From: a bacterium
GTDB taxonomy: Bacteria > Armatimonadota > Zipacnadia > Zipacnadales > UBA11051
Assembly: GCA_021372615.1 (NCBI GenBank)
Contig: JAJFUB010000102.1
Coordinates: 30,420 to 94,419 of the forward strand
Direction: 5' to 3'
DNA: 64,000 nt
Shown: positions 26,486 through 36,000 of the stretch, one piece after another
Position numbering within the stretch: the stretch's first letter is position 1
Layout of the letters: each line of letters starts with the position of its first letter
Position numbers and translations under genes: made by a program
Notes under the pieces: generated by a model
The model's input: the letters and a program-made list of their open reading frames with translations, nothing else
What the model was told of the DNA's origin: nothing
The model's database searches: none

Positions 26486-29071
26486 ATGGATCTCGAACGG
26501 ATCCACGGCGCCATCGCCGAGGGCATGACAGCGCCTGTGGTCGTGTGTGACCTGGAGGGCAGGGCTCTATACATCAACCCGGCGGGGGAGCGGTTCTGCG
26601 GCCATACTCAGGACAGTCTGCGCGGCACGATGTGCCGTGACTTTATCCTCGACTTCCCCCAGCCCGCCACCAGGCCGGGCCTCCTCCGCCTCACCGAGTT
26701 CGAGAGCCGCGTCAGGGTCGGCACGACCGAGGAGCGGCAGGTGCGCGTCACCATGTGGCCTCTGCTGGCCCCCGATGGCATCTGCGGCTACTGCATGATG
26801 CTCGAGGACGCACGCGACCACCAGCAACTCCTCGAAGCCCTGCACGAAAGCGACATCCGCTACCGCACGCTCGTCGAGAACATGCTCAACGGGCTGGCGC
26901 ACTACCGCGTCATTCTCGATGAGCAGGGGCGCCCCGTGGATGCGGTCTTCCTCGAGGTCAACCCGGCCTTCGAGAGCATCACCGGGATCAGTCGCGACTC
27001 CGTGGTGGGAATGCGCGTCACCGAGGTGCGGCCGGATGTGGATCGCGAATGGGTGGAACTGATCGGCCAGGTGGCGCTGACGGGGGCGCCGGTGCGTTTC
27101 GAGCGCCATTCCGAGCGCCTGGGCAAGTGGTTCGCCATGCTGGCCTACAGCCCCCGCGAGGGCTACTGCGCCATCGTGTCGGAGGACATCACCGAACGCA
27201 AGCTGATGCTGCAGGCGCTGCAAGACAGCGAGGCGCGCTACCGCGAGTTGGTGGAGAGCGCGAACAGCCTGATCCTCAAGATCGCCGCCGACGGGCGGCT
27301 CCTGTTCCTCAATGGCTTCGCCTGCCGCTTCTTCGGCGTGAGCAGCCGGGACGTGGTCGGCCACCCGGTCGTGGGCACGCTCCTGTCGCCCGAGGACATC
27401 ACCGAGGAGGCGTTCCGGCGTCAGCTTCGCCGCGCCGGCGGACGGCGCCCCAGCTACCGCGACCACATCGTGCCGGTCCGTTCGGCCGACGGCTCGGTGC
27501 GCTGGCTCGCGTGGGTGCTGCGAGCCATCTGCAATGACCGGGACGAAGCCGAAGCGTTCCTCGCCTTCGGCCATGACATCACCGAGAGACGGGAGACCGT
27601 GGAAGCCCTCCGCGAGAGCGAGGAGAAGTTCCGTACGCTCTTCAACGACGCCAGTGATGGCATCTTCATCCGTAGCGCCGAGGGGAGCTTCGTGGAGGTC
27701 AATGAGGCGCTCTGCCGGCGCCTCGGCTGCGATCGCCGGAGGCTCCTACACGTGCGTCCTGAGGCGATCTATGGGACGCAGTTCGCCGAGGAGGCCAGCC
27801 GCAAGACGGCCGCGGCGACGTCAGGGGACCCGGCTGTCTTCGAGGGCAAGGAGACGGGGACCGATGGGGTCATGCGGGCAGTGGAGATGAGCGTGCGCCC
27901 CATCAGCTACGGCGGCGCGGCGGCGCTGCTGGCGGTGGTGCGCGACATCAGCGAGCGGCGACGGGTCGAGGAGGCCCAGCGCATGGCCGCTCTGGGACAG
28001 CTCGCGGCCGGCGTGGCCCATGAGTTCAACAACCTGCTGGCGGCGATGATGATGAAGGCGGAGCTGGTGGCACTCGAGGACGATCCGCAGGGATACGAGG
28101 AACTGACCGAACAGGTCATCCGGTCGTGTCGGCGGGGCGCGGAGATCTGTCAGAACATGATCGCCTTCGCCAGCCCCAGCGACCTGCAGCGCGAGCCGCT
28201 GCGGGTCGAGGAGCCCATCGAGGCGGCCCTGGCCATCGCTACGCGTCAGATGGAGACCGCCAGTATCGCGGTCGTGCGCGACTACCACACCGAGGGCTGC
28301 CAGGCCATGGCTGACCCCGGCCAGATCGAGCAGGTTTTCCTGAACCTGTTCATGAACGCCTGCCACGCCATGCCAGCCGGCGGGACGCTCGAGATCGGCA
28401 CCCGCTGTGACAACGGCGACCTCGTCGCGACGGTCCGAGATACGGGTATCGGCATCGCCACCGAGAACCTGCCCCGCATCTTCGAGCCGGTCTTCACCAC
28501 CAAGGGGCGGCTGGGGCAGAGCGACATGCCCGGCACCGGGCTGGGGCTGTCGGTCAGCCACGGGATCATCCACGCCCATGGCGGCAGCATCAGCGCCCGC
28601 AGTGAGAGTGGCCAGGGCAGCGTCTTCACAGTCAGGCTGCCGGTGTGGCAGGCGAGCGCCCCGGCCGAGGGCCAGCATCTCGCGCCGTCTCCCCGACAGC
28701 CCATCCCGGGCGTCGGCCACCGCGTGCTGGTGGCCGAAGATGAGACCGACATCTGCAGCCTGTTGGCCCAGGTGCTGCAGGGCCGAGGCTACGAGGTCGT
28801 CGTAGCCGGCGACACCAAACAGGCGCTACAGGCCCTCGATACTGAAGGCTTTAGCCTCATCATCGCCGATTGGCTCATGCCCGGCGGTGGCGGGCGCCAG
28901 GTCGTTTCCCGCGCCCGGCAGATGTCTGGCGACCCTCCGGTCATCATCATCAGCGGCAAGCTCGGCCTCGAGCTGATCGAGGCTCTGGAGCCGAACGTCG
29001 TGCGCTGCCTGCAGAAGCCCTTCCACCTCGCCGAACTCCTCGACACCATCCAGGACGCCCTCGTCCGCTAG
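26486..29071 (+). CDS. Multi-PAS hybrid sensor histidine kinase with C-terminal receiver
   Basis: 861 residues, no signal peptide or membrane helix, so a cytosolic sensor. Four PAS domains are visible, starting near residues 5, 130, 245 and 380, several ending in the PAC-like VREDISERR or GHDITERR. The HisKA box is LAAGVAHEFNNLLA with phospho-acceptor His512. The ATPase domain has N-box NLFMNACHAMP, G1 DTGIGI, F-box FEPVFTTK and G2 GTGLGLSV. A fused receiver domain has acidic AEDE, phospho-acceptor Asp795 (IIADWLMPG) and the conserved Lys (LQKPF). No output regulator gene is adjacent. GGGAGG precedes ATG 26486, which I chose over an upstream in-frame ATG. Confidence 0.95.
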   Translation: MDLERIHGAIAEGMTAPVVVCDLEGRALYINPAGERFCGHTQDSLRGTMCRDFILDFPQPATRPGLLRLTEFESRVRVGTTEERQVRVTMWPLLAPDGICGYCMMLEDARDHQQLLEALHESDIRYRTLVENMLNGLAHYRVILDEQGRPVDAVFLEVNPAFESITGISRDSVVGMRVTEVRPDVDREWVELIGQVALTGAPVRFERHSERLGKWFAMLAYSPREGYCAIVSEDITERKLMLQALQDSEARYRELVESANSLILKIAADGRLLFLNGFACRFFGVSSRDVVGHPVVGTLLSPEDITEEAFRRQLRRAGGRRPSYRDHIVPVRSADGSVRWLAWVLRAICNDRDEAEAFLAFGHDITERRETVEALRESEEKFRTLFNDASDGIFIRSAEGSFVEVNEALCRRLGCDRRRLLHVRPEAIYGTQFAEEASRKTAAATSGDPAVFEGKETGTDGVMRAVEMSVRPISYGGAAALLAVVRDISERRRVEEAQRMAALGQLAAGVAHEFNNLLAAMMMKAELVALEDDPQGYEELTEQVIRSCRRGAEICQNMIAFASPSDLQREPLRVEEPIEAALAIATRQMETASIAVVRDYHTEGCQAMADPGQIEQVFLNLFMNACHAMPAGGTLEIGTRCDNGDLVATVRDTGIGIATENLPRIFEPVFTTKGRLGQSDMPGTGLGLSVSHGIIHAHGGSISARSESGQGSVFTVRLPVWQASAPAEGQHLAPSPRQPIPGVGHRVLVAEDETDICSLLAQVLQGRGYEVVVAGDTKQALQALDTEGFSLIIADWLMPGGGGRQVVSRARQMSGDPPVIIISGKLGLELIEALEPNVVRCLQKPFHLAELLDTIQDALVR

Positions 29072-29207
29072 CCCGGTCTCATCGTGCCCTCTCCCCCATC
29101 GTTCCCCCCACAAACGCGGAATGACCCTATCGGCCACCGCGTCATATGGGCATACACAGTGAAGCACACGCCTCCCACAAGAGGCTGACACAGAAGGAGC
29201 AGAACCG

Positions 29208-29969
29208 ATGAAGAGAATAGTGCTCATGATGACGCTGATCGCCCTGTCGGGCTTGATCGGGACGATGGTCTCGGCCCAACAGGCCGGACCGGCGCAGGGG
29301 CAGCAAGGGAAGCCCCGGCAGGCAGCAGTCCAACTGACCGCCGACCAGAAGGCCCAGCTCGAAGCCAAGCTGAAGGAGCTGCGCGCGGCCAACGCCAAGC
29401 CCGAGGAGATCAACGCGGCGATCGGCGAGCTGTTCAAGGGCTGGGGGCTAGAGCCTCCGCGCGGCCGAGCCCTGCTGATGCTGCAGCTGACTCAGGAGCA
29501 GCGCAAAGAGCTTCAGGCCAAGCTGAAGGAGATGCGTGCCGCCAACGCCAAGCCCGAGGAGATCCGGGCGGCGATCACAGAGATGCTCAAGGGCTGGGGC
29601 CTCGCAGTGCCGCAGGAGCAGGGCAAGGGTCAGGGCGCTGGCAACCGCTTTGGCGCTAACCTGACTGAAGAGCAGCGCACCCAACTGCAGGCCAAGATCA
29701 AGGAGATGCGCGCCGCCAACGCCAAGCCCGAGGAGATCAAAGCCGCCGTCGCCGAGATGTACAAGGGCTGGGGCATCGAGATGCCGCAGGGCAGGGGCCA
29801 GGGCGGCGCCGGTCGGGCCGCGATCAAGGACCTGCTGCAGGGTTTGACCGATGAGCAGCGCCACCAGGTGCTGACCAAGGCGGATGAGATGCAGAAGGCC
29901 GGCTCCACGCCTGAGGAGATCAGGCGGACGATCATGGAGATGATCAAGGGGTTCGGCGATCAGGCTTAG
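29208..29969 (+). CDS. Secreted protein of four LTxxQ-like helical repeats
   Basis: 253 residues. A Sec signal peptide (MKRIVLMMTLIALSGLIGTMVSA) is followed by four repeats of about 50-60 residues. Each begins LTxxQ/LTDEQ, continues LxAKLKEMRAANAKPEEI and ends EMxKGWGLE or similar; three are near-identical and the fourth diverged. Charged helix-turn-helix units with LTxxQ resemble the CpxP/Spy periplasmic chaperone fold, but the tandem fourfold arrangement is unusual in my knowledge, so the function is uncertain. AAGGAG precedes the ATG. A strong intrinsic terminator follows, making it a likely monocistronic, well-expressed gene. Confidence 0.75.
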   Translation: MKRIVLMMTLIALSGLIGTMVSAQQAGPAQGQQGKPRQAAVQLTADQKAQLEAKLKELRAANAKPEEINAAIGELFKGWGLEPPRGRALLMLQLTQEQRKELQAKLKEMRAANAKPEEIRAAITEMLKGWGLAVPQEQGKGQGAGNRFGANLTEEQRTQLQAKIKEMRAANAKPEEIKAAVAEMYKGWGIEMPQGRGQGGAGRAAIKDLLQGLTDEQRHQVLTKADEMQKAGSTPEEIRRTIMEMIKGFGDQA

Positions 29970-29998
29970 CGATGGTGCCAGGCGAACCGAGCGCCAAG

Positions 29999-30036
29999 CA
30001 GAGCGCGCCTCCCGCACAGGCGCGCTCTGTGCTTTT
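29999..30036 (+). terminator. Intrinsic terminator after the repeat protein gene
   Basis: A perfect 12-bp stem (CAGAGCGCGCCT / AGGCGCGCTCTG, loop CCCGCAC) is followed by TGCTTTT, about 30 bases after the stop codon at 29969. Confidence 0.8.
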
Positions 30037-30103
30037 GCAGGGAGGGCCTGGCGCGACCACCGGGGAATTGGCCCCCAGCACACGCCCGACAGTGAGGACC
30101 ACC

Positions 30104-31177
30104 GTGCCCCTATCCCATCGTGAGAACTACCTGCGCAATGTCCGCATGACCGGCCCGGAGTGGATGCCGGTCGCCGTCAGCATCTCAAACGCCTCGTGGG
30201 ACCAGTGGCGGGGAGAGATGGAAGAAGTCTGTCTGCGCCATCCGACGCTCTTCCCCGGCTTTGAGCAGGGCAAACGCGACTATGACCACTTCGACTTCGG
30301 CCCCGCCCACCGCGCCGGCGAGGACTTCGTGGACACCTGGGGCGTCACCTGGCACAGTGAGGTCAACGGCCTGGAGGGCGCGTTCAGCAACCCGCCGCTG
30401 GCCGACTGGAGTGCGCTCGAGACGTACCGCGCCCCGGACCCGCTGCAGACCGGCGACCGCGGGCCGGTGGACTGGGAAGCCACCCGGCGGCACATGGCTG
30501 CCGCCAAGGCCTCTGGCGGCCTGACCCAGGGATCGCTCGCGCACGGCTTCCTGCTCATGCGCATGTACTATCTGCGCGGCTTTGAGAACCTCATGGTGGA
30601 CTTCGCCACCGACGACCCGCACCTGCCCGACCTCATCACGCTCACCAACGCCCACAACCGTGTGATTGTGGACCAGTACCGGGCGATGGGTGTGGACGTG
30701 ATGCACTTCGGCGAGGACATCGGCACCCAGAACGCCTCGCTCATCAGCCCGAAGCACTTCCACCGCTGGATCATGCCGGCGTACCAGGAGCTGATGCAGC
30801 CATGCCGCGAGCAGGGGATGATTATCGGCTCACACAGCGACGGCTACATCATGGAGCTGATTGACGACCTGCTGGAGGCGGGCCTGGACATGGTCAACCC
30901 CCAGGACCTGTGCAACGGCATAGACAACCTCGCGCGCGAGGTGAAGGGCCGTGTGTGCATCAAGCTGGACGTGGACCGGCAGACCATCGTCCCGTTCGGC
31001 ACGCCGCAGGAGATCCACGACCTGATCGAGGAGGAAGTCCGCAAGCTCGGCGGCCCGCAGGGCGGCCTGGAGCTGATCTGCGGCATCTACCCGCCCACCC
31101 CACCGGAGAACGTAGACGCGGTCTGTACGGCGATGGAGGAGTTCCGGACGTGGTGGTTCGACGGCAGAGGTGGGTAG
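30104..31177 (+). CDS. Uroporphyrinogen decarboxylase-family protein
   Basis: 357 residues. The fold signatures are those of the URO-D/MtaA/CmuA barrel family: an N-terminal RENYLRN, a mid-barrel GVDVMHFGEDIGTQ, IIGSHSDGYIMELIDDLLEAGLDMVNPQD (the usual H.DG...D) and RVCIKLDVDRQTI before a C-terminal helix. Divergent members of this family act as corrinoid methyltransferases or on unknown substrates. Heme synthesis is unlikely because this branch lacks the classical N-terminal RQAGR-type substrate motif, and there is no corrinoid protein nearby. The GTG start at 30104 is supported by a GAGGA about 5 bases upstream; no good ATG is closer. Confidence 0.82.
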   Translation: MPLSHRENYLRNVRMTGPEWMPVAVSISNASWDQWRGEMEEVCLRHPTLFPGFEQGKRDYDHFDFGPAHRAGEDFVDTWGVTWHSEVNGLEGAFSNPPLADWSALETYRAPDPLQTGDRGPVDWEATRRHMAAAKASGGLTQGSLAHGFLLMRMYYLRGFENLMVDFATDDPHLPDLITLTNAHNRVIVDQYRAMGVDVMHFGEDIGTQNASLISPKHFHRWIMPAYQELMQPCREQGMIIGSHSDGYIMELIDDLLEAGLDMVNPQDLCNGIDNLAREVKGRVCIKLDVDRQTIVPFGTPQEIHDLIEEEVRKLGGPQGGLELICGIYPPTPPENVDAVCTAMEEFRTWWFDGRGG

Positions 31178-31189
31178 AACAGAGATTGC

Positions 31190-31218
31190 TTGCAGGCACG
31201 CACACCACCTGCTATCAT
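31190..31218 (+). promoter_or_regulatory. Sigma-70-like promoter for the toxin-antitoxin pair
   Basis: TTGCAG (31190-31195) and TATCAT (31213-31218) are spaced by 17 bases. The -10 box differs from consensus at one position; the -35 is weaker. It lies 35 bases upstream of the antitoxin start. Confidence 0.5.
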
Positions 31219-31228
31219 GTATCGATAG
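31212..31228. promoter_or_regulatory. Candidate autoregulatory operator
   Basis: CTATC (31212-31216) and GATAG (31224-31228) form a short dyad that covers the -10 box. AbrB-type antitoxins usually repress their own promoter through such sites, so this is a natural candidate; binding is not shown by sequence alone. Confidence 0.4.
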
Positions 31229-31252
31229 AGCGATTGCAGGGAGAATACGCTT

Positions 31253-31462
31253 ATGGTGCGCGTTAAGGTGTCGAGTAAGTATCAGGTCTCAATACCTAGC
31301 GAAGTGAGAAAGAAGCTGCATATCAGACCAGGACAAGAGCTGCAGGTTGAGGTGTCTGATGGCAGCATCTGCCTGCTGCCCGTGCCTACGCTGGACGACA
31401 TCATCGGCATTGCGCCTGGACTAACCTACAGGGGCGTGCGCGAGAAGCAGGACCGGATATGA
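31253..31462 (+). CDS. AbrB/MazE-type antitoxin
   Basis: 69 residues. The swapped-hairpin AbrB fold is evident: VRVKVSSKYQVSIPSEVRKKLHIRPGQELQVEV (residues 2-34), the standard DNA-binding part of SpoVT/AbrB/VapB antitoxins. The C-terminal half (PTLDDIIGIAPGLT...REKQDRI) is the likely toxin-wrapping tail. Its stop overlaps the toxin start by 4 bases (ATGA), so the two are translationally coupled. GGGAG lies upstream of the ATG. Together with the PIN protein it forms a type II toxin-antitoxin module. Confidence 0.9.
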   Translation: MVRVKVSSKYQVSIPSEVRKKLHIRPGQELQVEVSDGSICLLPVPTLDDIIGIAPGLTYRGVREKQDRI

Positions 31463-31836
31463 TCCTCATGGACTCGTCCGGCTGGATCGAGCTTGCGGGG
31501 CGAGGGCCCCGGTATGAGTCATTTGCGGAGATGCTGCGCGGCGCCGACGTGGTCGTCGTGCCGACCGTTGTGGTTCGCGAAGTGTACCGCGCGGTCGAGT
31601 TGTCGGCAGGGCGTGCCCGCGCTGATCAGGTATCCCGGTACATCGCCAGCTTCCATGTGGTATCGCTCGACCTCGATTTGGCCATCAGTGCGGCGCGGTG
31701 CGCGCATGACATGAAGCTTGCCCTGGCGGACTCCATCATCTACGCGACCGCGCAGGCGTGCGGAGCCCGCATCGTTACCGGCGACGCCGACTTCGCCGCC
31801 CTGCCAGGCGTAGACTTCATCCCTGTCGAGCAGTAG
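31459..31836 (+). CDS. vapC: PIN-domain ribonuclease toxin
   Basis: 125 residues, typical VapC length. Acidic active-site residues are visible: Asp5 (MDSSGWIE), Glu at VVREVYRA, Asp at KLALADSIIYATA and Asp in IVTGDADF. VapC toxins cleave tRNA or rRNA and are held inactive by the antitoxin. The start ATG overlaps the antitoxin stop. The gene ends at a hairpin that separates it from the convergent oxidoreductase gene. Confidence 0.92.
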   Translation: MILMDSSGWIELAGRGPRYESFAEMLRGADVVVVPTVVVREVYRAVELSAGRARADQVSRYIASFHVVSLDLDLAISAARCAHDMKLALADSIIYATAQACGARIVTGDADFAALPGVDFIPVEQ

Positions 31837-31863
31837 GGCCTGCCGCTGTCCGAGCGGAGGCCC
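31836..31863. terminator. Hairpin between convergent vapC and oxidoreductase genes
   Basis: GGGCCT-G-CCGCT and AGCGG-AGGCCC form an 11-bp stem with one bulged base and a 5-base loop, starting at the last base of the vapC stop codon. There is no T-tract. Confidence 0.45.
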
Positions 31864-31866
31864 AGG

Positions 31867-32916
31867 TCAGACCGTCACCGCCGCGTGCGTGCTCGCCGCC
31901 TGCACCGCTGCCTCGGCCAGCTTCAGTGCCGCTACCCCGTCCTCGGCTGTGGCCAGCGGCGTCTCCTCACCCCGAATGGCCTGTAGCACCGTCTCGATCT
32001 GCACGCGGTAGATGTCGTCTCGCGCCACGATGACATGCTCGACGTGATGGGCGTGCCTCGGGCTGTCGTCCCTCTCGAAGTCAAACAGCTCCAGCATGCC
32101 CGTCTGGAAGTCGTACCTGACGACCCCCCGGTCGCCGTACAGCTCTACGTGCGAGCGCTGCGGGTGCTGGATGTAGTCCATGTGGATCTGACCGACGGCC
32201 CCGGACTTGTAGCGCACCAGCAGGCTGAATAGGTTCGGCTGCGGGAGCATCGGCAGGTCGCCCAGCGTCGCCGACTCGGCGCTCACCCGCTCGGGCTCCC
32301 CCAGGAACAGCCGCATGTAGTCCAGCAGGTGCGTGTAGTCAATGATCAGCGCGTTGGGCTCGGTCATGCGGTAGGGCGTGGTGGCGCACATGAGCGTGAA
32401 GTACGTGCCGACCATCGCCCGCCCGCCGACGAGTGTCCCCAGCACGCCGGAGCGCACGATCTCCAGCACACGCCGCAGCCCGCCGTGGGAGCGCAGGGAG
32501 TAGCCGACGGCGAACACGCGCGTGGGAGGGGTCACCGACCCCGAACTGTCGCGGTCGGTGACCGCTCCCACGCCTCCCCCCCCGCCCACCGTCTCCGCAA
32601 TCGCTTCCGCATTCCCCACCGAGTCCGCCAGCGGCTTCTCGCACAGCACGTGGCATCCGGCCTGCCAGGCCGCCTCGACCATCGGGCGGTGCAGGTGGTT
32701 AGGCGTGCAGATGTAGACCACGTCCGGCCGTTCGGCCAGCGCTGCCGCGTAGTCGGTGAAGGGCCGCGCGCCAGGCGCCTGCTCCGTCGCCGCCTGCAGG
32801 TTCGCCTCCAGCGTGTCGCAGACCCGGACCTCCGCTGCGGGCTGCTCGCACCACAGCCGCGCATGGCGCTTGCCGATTGATCCACAGCCTGCGACGAGCA
32901 CTCGTATCCGGTCCAT
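31867..32916 (-). CDS. Gfo/Idh/MocA family oxidoreductase with palindrome-derived insert
   Basis: 349 residues. The Rossmann motif is VLVAGCGSIGKRHA, the family signature is LCEKPLADS (catalytic Lys), and the C-terminal domain has the usual DYTHLLDYMRLFLGEP helix. An NAD(P) oxidoreductase on an unknown sugar derivative. Residues about 116-132 read VGAVTDRDSSGSVTPPT, flanked by GGGG, and are encoded by a 50-base palindrome, placed between the EKP helix and the next strand. Homologues that I know have no such segment, so it looks like an insertion tolerated at a loop. ATG 32916 has GGAGG upstream. Confidence 0.92.
   Translation of the reverse strand: MDRIRVLVAGCGSIGKRHARLWCEQPAAEVRVCDTLEANLQAATEQAPGARPFTDYAAALAERPDVVYICTPNHLHRPMVEAAWQAGCHVLCEKPLADSVGNAEAIAETVGGGGGVGAVTDRDSSGSVTPPTRVFAVGYSLRSHGGLRRVLEIVRSGVLGTLVGGRAMVGTYFTLMCATTPYRMTEPNALIIDYTHLLDYMRLFLGEPERVSAESATLGDLPMLPQPNLFSLLVRYKSGAVGQIHMDYIQHPQRSHVELYGDRGVVRYDFQTGMLELFDFERDDSPRHAHHVEHVIVARDDIYRVQIETVLQAIRGEETPLATAEDGVAALKLAEAAVQAASTHAAVTV
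32522..32571. repeat. GTCACCGACC palindrome inside oxidoreductase gene
   Basis: Arms GTGGGAGGGGTCACCGACC (32522-32540) and GGTCGGTGACCGCTCCCAC (32553-32571) match at 18 of 19 positions around a 12-base loop. The same element is at 61330-61448 and 63931-63995. In all three host genes it is read in the same frame. Confidence 0.9.
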
Positions 32917-33021
32917 GGGACGCCTCCGCATCAGATTCGGCAGGTGTTTCGCCGCACGATGCCGCATTACCTTACCGCTGCCCTGCAATTCCTCGCGCCA
33001 CTGCCAAAGGAGTGCTGCGCT

Positions 33022-36000
33022 GTGTCCAGGATGCTCCTGGTATCATGCCTCATGTTGCTCATGACCTCCGCCGCCCTCGCCCAGGCCCCCGAGTCGCAGT
33101 CCATCGCCGGCCTGAACTACGAAACGCCCCACTATCAGCTCCGCGTGTTCGCCGCCGGGCACTTCGCGGTGAAGATCGGTGGGTCGTGGATGCCCGGCTG
33201 CATCTGCCTGAACATCAACGGCACGCCCCAGTACAAGCAGGAGGCGCTGTCGCACATGGCCTCGACGGTCGAGACCACCCCCGACGGGCGCAAGATGACC
33301 GTGGCCGGCCGCCTTACGCCGGACTTCGCCTTCACACAGACGCTCGTGATGTCCCCGCAGGCCGTCGAGCTGACGTACGTGGTCGAGGCGCTCAAGACCG
33401 TGCAGGCCAAAGACATCAGCATCACGGCCGGGCCGCAGCTCGACCAGGCGAAGGGCCTGCAGGTGCAGATTGACGCGGCTTCGGGGCCGCGCGAGTTCAT
33501 CTTCCCGCCGACGGCGCCAGGGCTGGTCGGCGACGTGCGCAGTATCACCTGGCGCAACCTGTCACAGCGGGATGCCCGCACCACCTTTGTGCAGGCATGG
33601 AAGTCAAGCGTGGCGGTCAGCGAGAAGAGCGCGACCTACACGGCCATCCTTGCCCGTGACCGCGAGCTCAAGCAGGGGGACAAGCTCACCGGCATCATGC
33701 GCTTTGAGGCCCTCCCCATCGGCGAGGCCGTGAGCCTGCGCAGGTCGTTCCAGGACAAGCTCGGCTTCACGCGCTTTGGTGTCAGCGGCCTGGCCGGCCT
33801 GCTCAACAACGTGCGGACCGACCAGGGGCTCCTGATCCAGCAGCTCAGCATCAACGAGGACGATGTCCACCAGGTACAGGTCGGCCGGGGCAAGGTCCCC
33901 TCGTGGGGCGGCGTCTACGTGCCCGCGGGCCAGCCCGGCGCCTTCGACATCACCTCGCGCGGCAAGGTGGTCAGCGACTGGGAGGAGCGCGTCGAGGCCC
34001 GCACCCTCTCCCCCACCGTTGAGGAGATCCACTGGTCCGCCACCCGCAAGTCCGCCGCCAACCAGCAGCGGCTGCGCGTGCTGATGTATGTCGCCCAGTG
34101 GCTGGAGCAGGAGCGCAATCCGTACTTCATTCGCCTCCCCGACGGCACCCGCCGGATGGACAGCCAGGGCGATGCGCTGTGGTTCGGCATGCCGCCGCAG
34201 GTCACCGAGGCGGGCCTGGGGCCATACCGCAAGCTCGGGCAGTTCCCCGCCGGCACGGAGATCGTCGTGCCGATGCTGCGGCGCGGAGAGCTGATGACGG
34301 TGCGCACGCACCAGCCCCTCGAGGTCGACGGCTTCCGCTTCGAGATCTACTTCCGGGGCCTGTGGTTCGAGGCCCTCGACAAGACGCTGCCCCAACTGGA
34401 CTTCGACGTCAAGGTCGAGAAGCTGCCGCTCAAGCAAGTCGGGCCGCTGACCGTATGCGAGAACCCATGGAGCGGCGCGGCCGGGGTGCGCGTGGGCGGC
34501 ATGCCGCTGCTGGAGGCCGAGGCCGCGGGGGCAGACGGCAAGACGGCGTCGGCCCGGTGGGAATGGACGTCGGATCGCGACGGTGCTTCAGGCCACCTGC
34601 GCGCTGCCGGGGCCCCGACCGTGCGCCTCAAGCTCCCGGAGTTCCTGCAGGGCAAGCCCGTGACGGTGCAGGCGCAAGCCGGCACCGCCCGGCCCTTCGT
34701 GATGAGCACGGGGCGCATCGGCGCGGTCGAAAAGCCCATTGCCCTGCAGCCGGGAACCGACCTCAGCTTCGCTCCGACGGCCCTCGAACGCGTCACTATC
34801 CGCAGCGCCGCGGCGGCACAGGCCACGCTGTCGAAGGATGAGGGCGGGCAAGCCCTGCTGACGATTGCGGGCAAGGCCGACGAGGCCGATGTGACGGTGC
34901 GCTATGCGCCTGTCACCCCCGGCGCGCCAGTGGCTGCAAGCCCGGCCCCCGCTGGCGAGCATGACACGCTCACCGGCCTCAAGGCGCAGACGCTCGCCAA
35001 CGGCGATGTCGTCGTGAGCACCCCGTGGTGGCAGGTCGTCCACGCCAAGAGCAACGGTGGGGCCATCCGCTCCCTCACGTTCGCCAATGGTAGCAACCAG
35101 TCGGTCCTGCGTGAGCCCATCGCCACGTCCCTGTCAGCGGGCGGCGACTACACCGATGTCCGCGACAGCAACGCCCGGCTGCAGATCGTCGAGAGCCGCC
35201 CGGACTATGTGAAGCTGCTGGTGACCGGCAAGCTGCTTGCGGCCAACGCCGAGGCGCTCTGCCCGTTCGAGCACGTCTACGAGTACCGGCCGATGCTGGT
35301 GCGGCGGACCTGCCGCTATCTGCTCGGCGACCGTAAGGTCGCCTGCACGCGCCTGGCGGTCGGGAGCATGACGCTCAGCCCGTCGCTGGACGAGTGCGCC
35401 TCCCGCCGGGAGAAGGAGCGCACGACCTGGGGGCGCGCAGTGTTCCCGGGGCTGGCCGCGTTTGAGGAGAAGAGCTTCTCGCAGTACATGTGCCTGTTCC
35501 GCCGCGGCGTCGAGGGCATTGACTGGCTGCCAGCCAGCGACCTGAACCAGTGGCAGGGCTTCGGCGGGCGCAAGGACGCGGCACGGTATGCGATCTGCGG
35601 CACCGCCGAGGGTGCGCCACAGATGGTCGTCGAGCCGCTGGCGCAGACCGATCAGCCGCTCGAACTGACCGGCACGCTGCAGTTCGAGAGCTACCTGTCG
35701 CTGCCGCAAGTGAAGCGCTGCCTGCCGCGGCGCAACTTCGTCGCGTGCCTGGACACGGGCCAGTGCACCGAGCAGATGCTGCGCCTCTGCGCCGACTACG
35801 GCGTGACCGACATCCTACTCGGCTGTGGCAACACGCCAGGCTCCTTCCAGTTGAGCGACCTGAAGGCTTCTCAGCAGGCTGTCCAGCGGGCACGGGCGGT
35901 CGGGATCAAGATGTACCCCTTCGACCCCTTCCAGCTCGTCAACCGCCGGGCGCCGCTATGGCAGCAGCACGAGATCATGGCCCGCGAGGAGCTGCGCAAC

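Noticed and set aside
30104..31177. HemE (heme synthesis uroporphyrinogen decarboxylase)
   Set aside because: The URO-D fold is clear, but the N-terminal Arg-rich substrate motif typical of HemE is missing and no heme genes adjoin.
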